A stretch of 64,000 nt of DNA from NCBI RefSeq assembly GCF_002994445.1, contig NZ_MRZJ01000008.1, positions 30,766-94,765 of the forward strand. The letters run 5' to 3'. The notes under the pieces were generated by a model. That model did no database searches and was not told where the DNA came from. It worked only from the letters and a program-made list of their open reading frames with translations. Below are positions 63,843 to 64,000 of this stretch, in pieces (the first letter of the stretch is position 1; each line of letters starts with the position of its first letter). Position numbers and translations under genes: made by a program. Source of the stretch: Staphylococcus simulans. Its GTDB lineage: Bacteria > Bacillota > Bacilli > Staphylococcales > Staphylococcaceae.

Positions 63843-63914
63843 TGACCCCGACGGGACTCGAACCCGTGTTACCGCCGTGAAAGGGCGGTGTCTTAACCGC
63901 TTGACCACGGGGCC
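63843..63914 (-). tRNA. tRNA-Glu (anticodon TTC)
   Basis: 72 bases; acceptor GGCCCCG/CGGGGTC with one G-T pair, anticodon loop CTTTCAC. CCA not encoded. Confidence 0.95.
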
Positions 63915-63917
63915 ATA

Positions 63918-63992
63918 TGGCTCCACAGGTAGGACTCGAACCTACGACCGATCGGTTAACAGCCGATAGCTCTACCACTGAGCTACTGTGGA
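63918..63992 (-). tRNA. tRNA-Asn (anticodon GTT), CCA encoded
   Basis: 75 bases with CCA; the acceptor TCCACAG pairs with CTGTGGA, and the anticodon loop is CTGTTAA. Transcription order is Asn, Glu, Val, Tyr, Gln, Lys; the cluster probably continues past the window edge. Confidence 0.95.
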
Positions 63993-64000
63993 ATAATGTC

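Noticed and set aside
63653..63978. Open frames across the tRNA genes on both strands
   Set aside because: They are read through tRNA-Tyr, -Val, -Glu and -Asn. Proteins with GLEPV-like or SNRRPSA-like segments are a well-known artefact of tRNA clusters.

Overview
The window is a stretch of low-GC Firmicute chromosome, almost certainly Staphylococcus. Protein by protein it resembles staphylococcal housekeeping genes (MurA and MurZ pair, AtpA-I, Rho, LuxS, CzrA/CzrB, FmhA-like FemABX, MtlA/R/F/D, CdaA-CdaR-GlmM). From memory the gene order closely follows the fabZ-to-cdaA segment of S. aureus. Several products differ enough from S. aureus to suggest a coagulase-negative species, perhaps of the S. 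simulans/S. carnosus type; that is a guess. No phage, insertion sequence, CRISPR array, resistance island or classical defence cluster is visible.

Layout. 1-9220: end of fabZ, epuA, murA, DUF1146, then the eight-gene F1Fo ATP synthase operon with its promoter and terminator, all on the minus strand. 9286-17722: mnaA, upp, glyA, ywlG, ptpB/ywlE, sua5, prmC, prfA, tdk and rpmE2, covering cell-wall sugar, one-carbon metabolism and translation. 17855-23934: rho, an aldehyde dehydrogenase with a neighbouring HxlR regulator, murZ and fbaA. 24236-30285: DUF2529, pyrG with a CTP-sensing attenuator, rpoE, a double-GNAT protein, a VOC protein, coaW and a DUF2750 protein. 30417-41660: a large M20-peptidase/ATP-grasp fusion, luxS, an FmhA-like cross-bridge enzyme, deoC, deoD, an M15 lipoprotein, dps with a PerR box, a DCC thiol protein, an EVE-EVE-degenerate-AAA protein, a small membrane protein and manA. 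41924-50234: a candidate small plus-strand transcript, the lutABC lactate operon with lutR, an NAD(P)-binding protein, the czrAB zinc-efflux operon, a phosphoesterase and a membrane protein. 50318-64000: a HAD phosphatase, glmS with its ribozyme, the mtlARFD mannitol operon, an MgtC-like protein, the cdaA-cdaR-glmM operon and a six-tRNA cluster running off the end.

How the genes fit together. Cell-wall precursor supply recurs: murA and murZ, glmS and glmM, mnaA, the FmhA-like enzyme, the M15 peptidase, and c-di-AMP synthesis by CdaA. Nucleotide metabolism is represented by upp, tdk, pyrG, deoC and deoD, and carbon and energy metabolism by the ATP synthase, fbaA, manA, lutABC and the mannitol PTS.

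The least ordinary items are four. First, a 458-residue protein with two EVE-like modules fused to an AAA+ (McrB/MoxR-like) domain that has lost both Walker motifs. Second, an M20-type hydrolase fused to an ATP-grasp ligase, preceded by a structured leader. Third, an MtlA with two near-identical tandem IIB domains, each with its phospho-cysteine. Fourth, an orphan small transcription unit between manA and lutC. RNA-level control is well represented: the glmS ribozyme, the pyrG reiterative-transcription attenuator and an unexplained 15-bp inverted repeat ahead of mnaA. All assignments come from reading the sequence; no database search was run.
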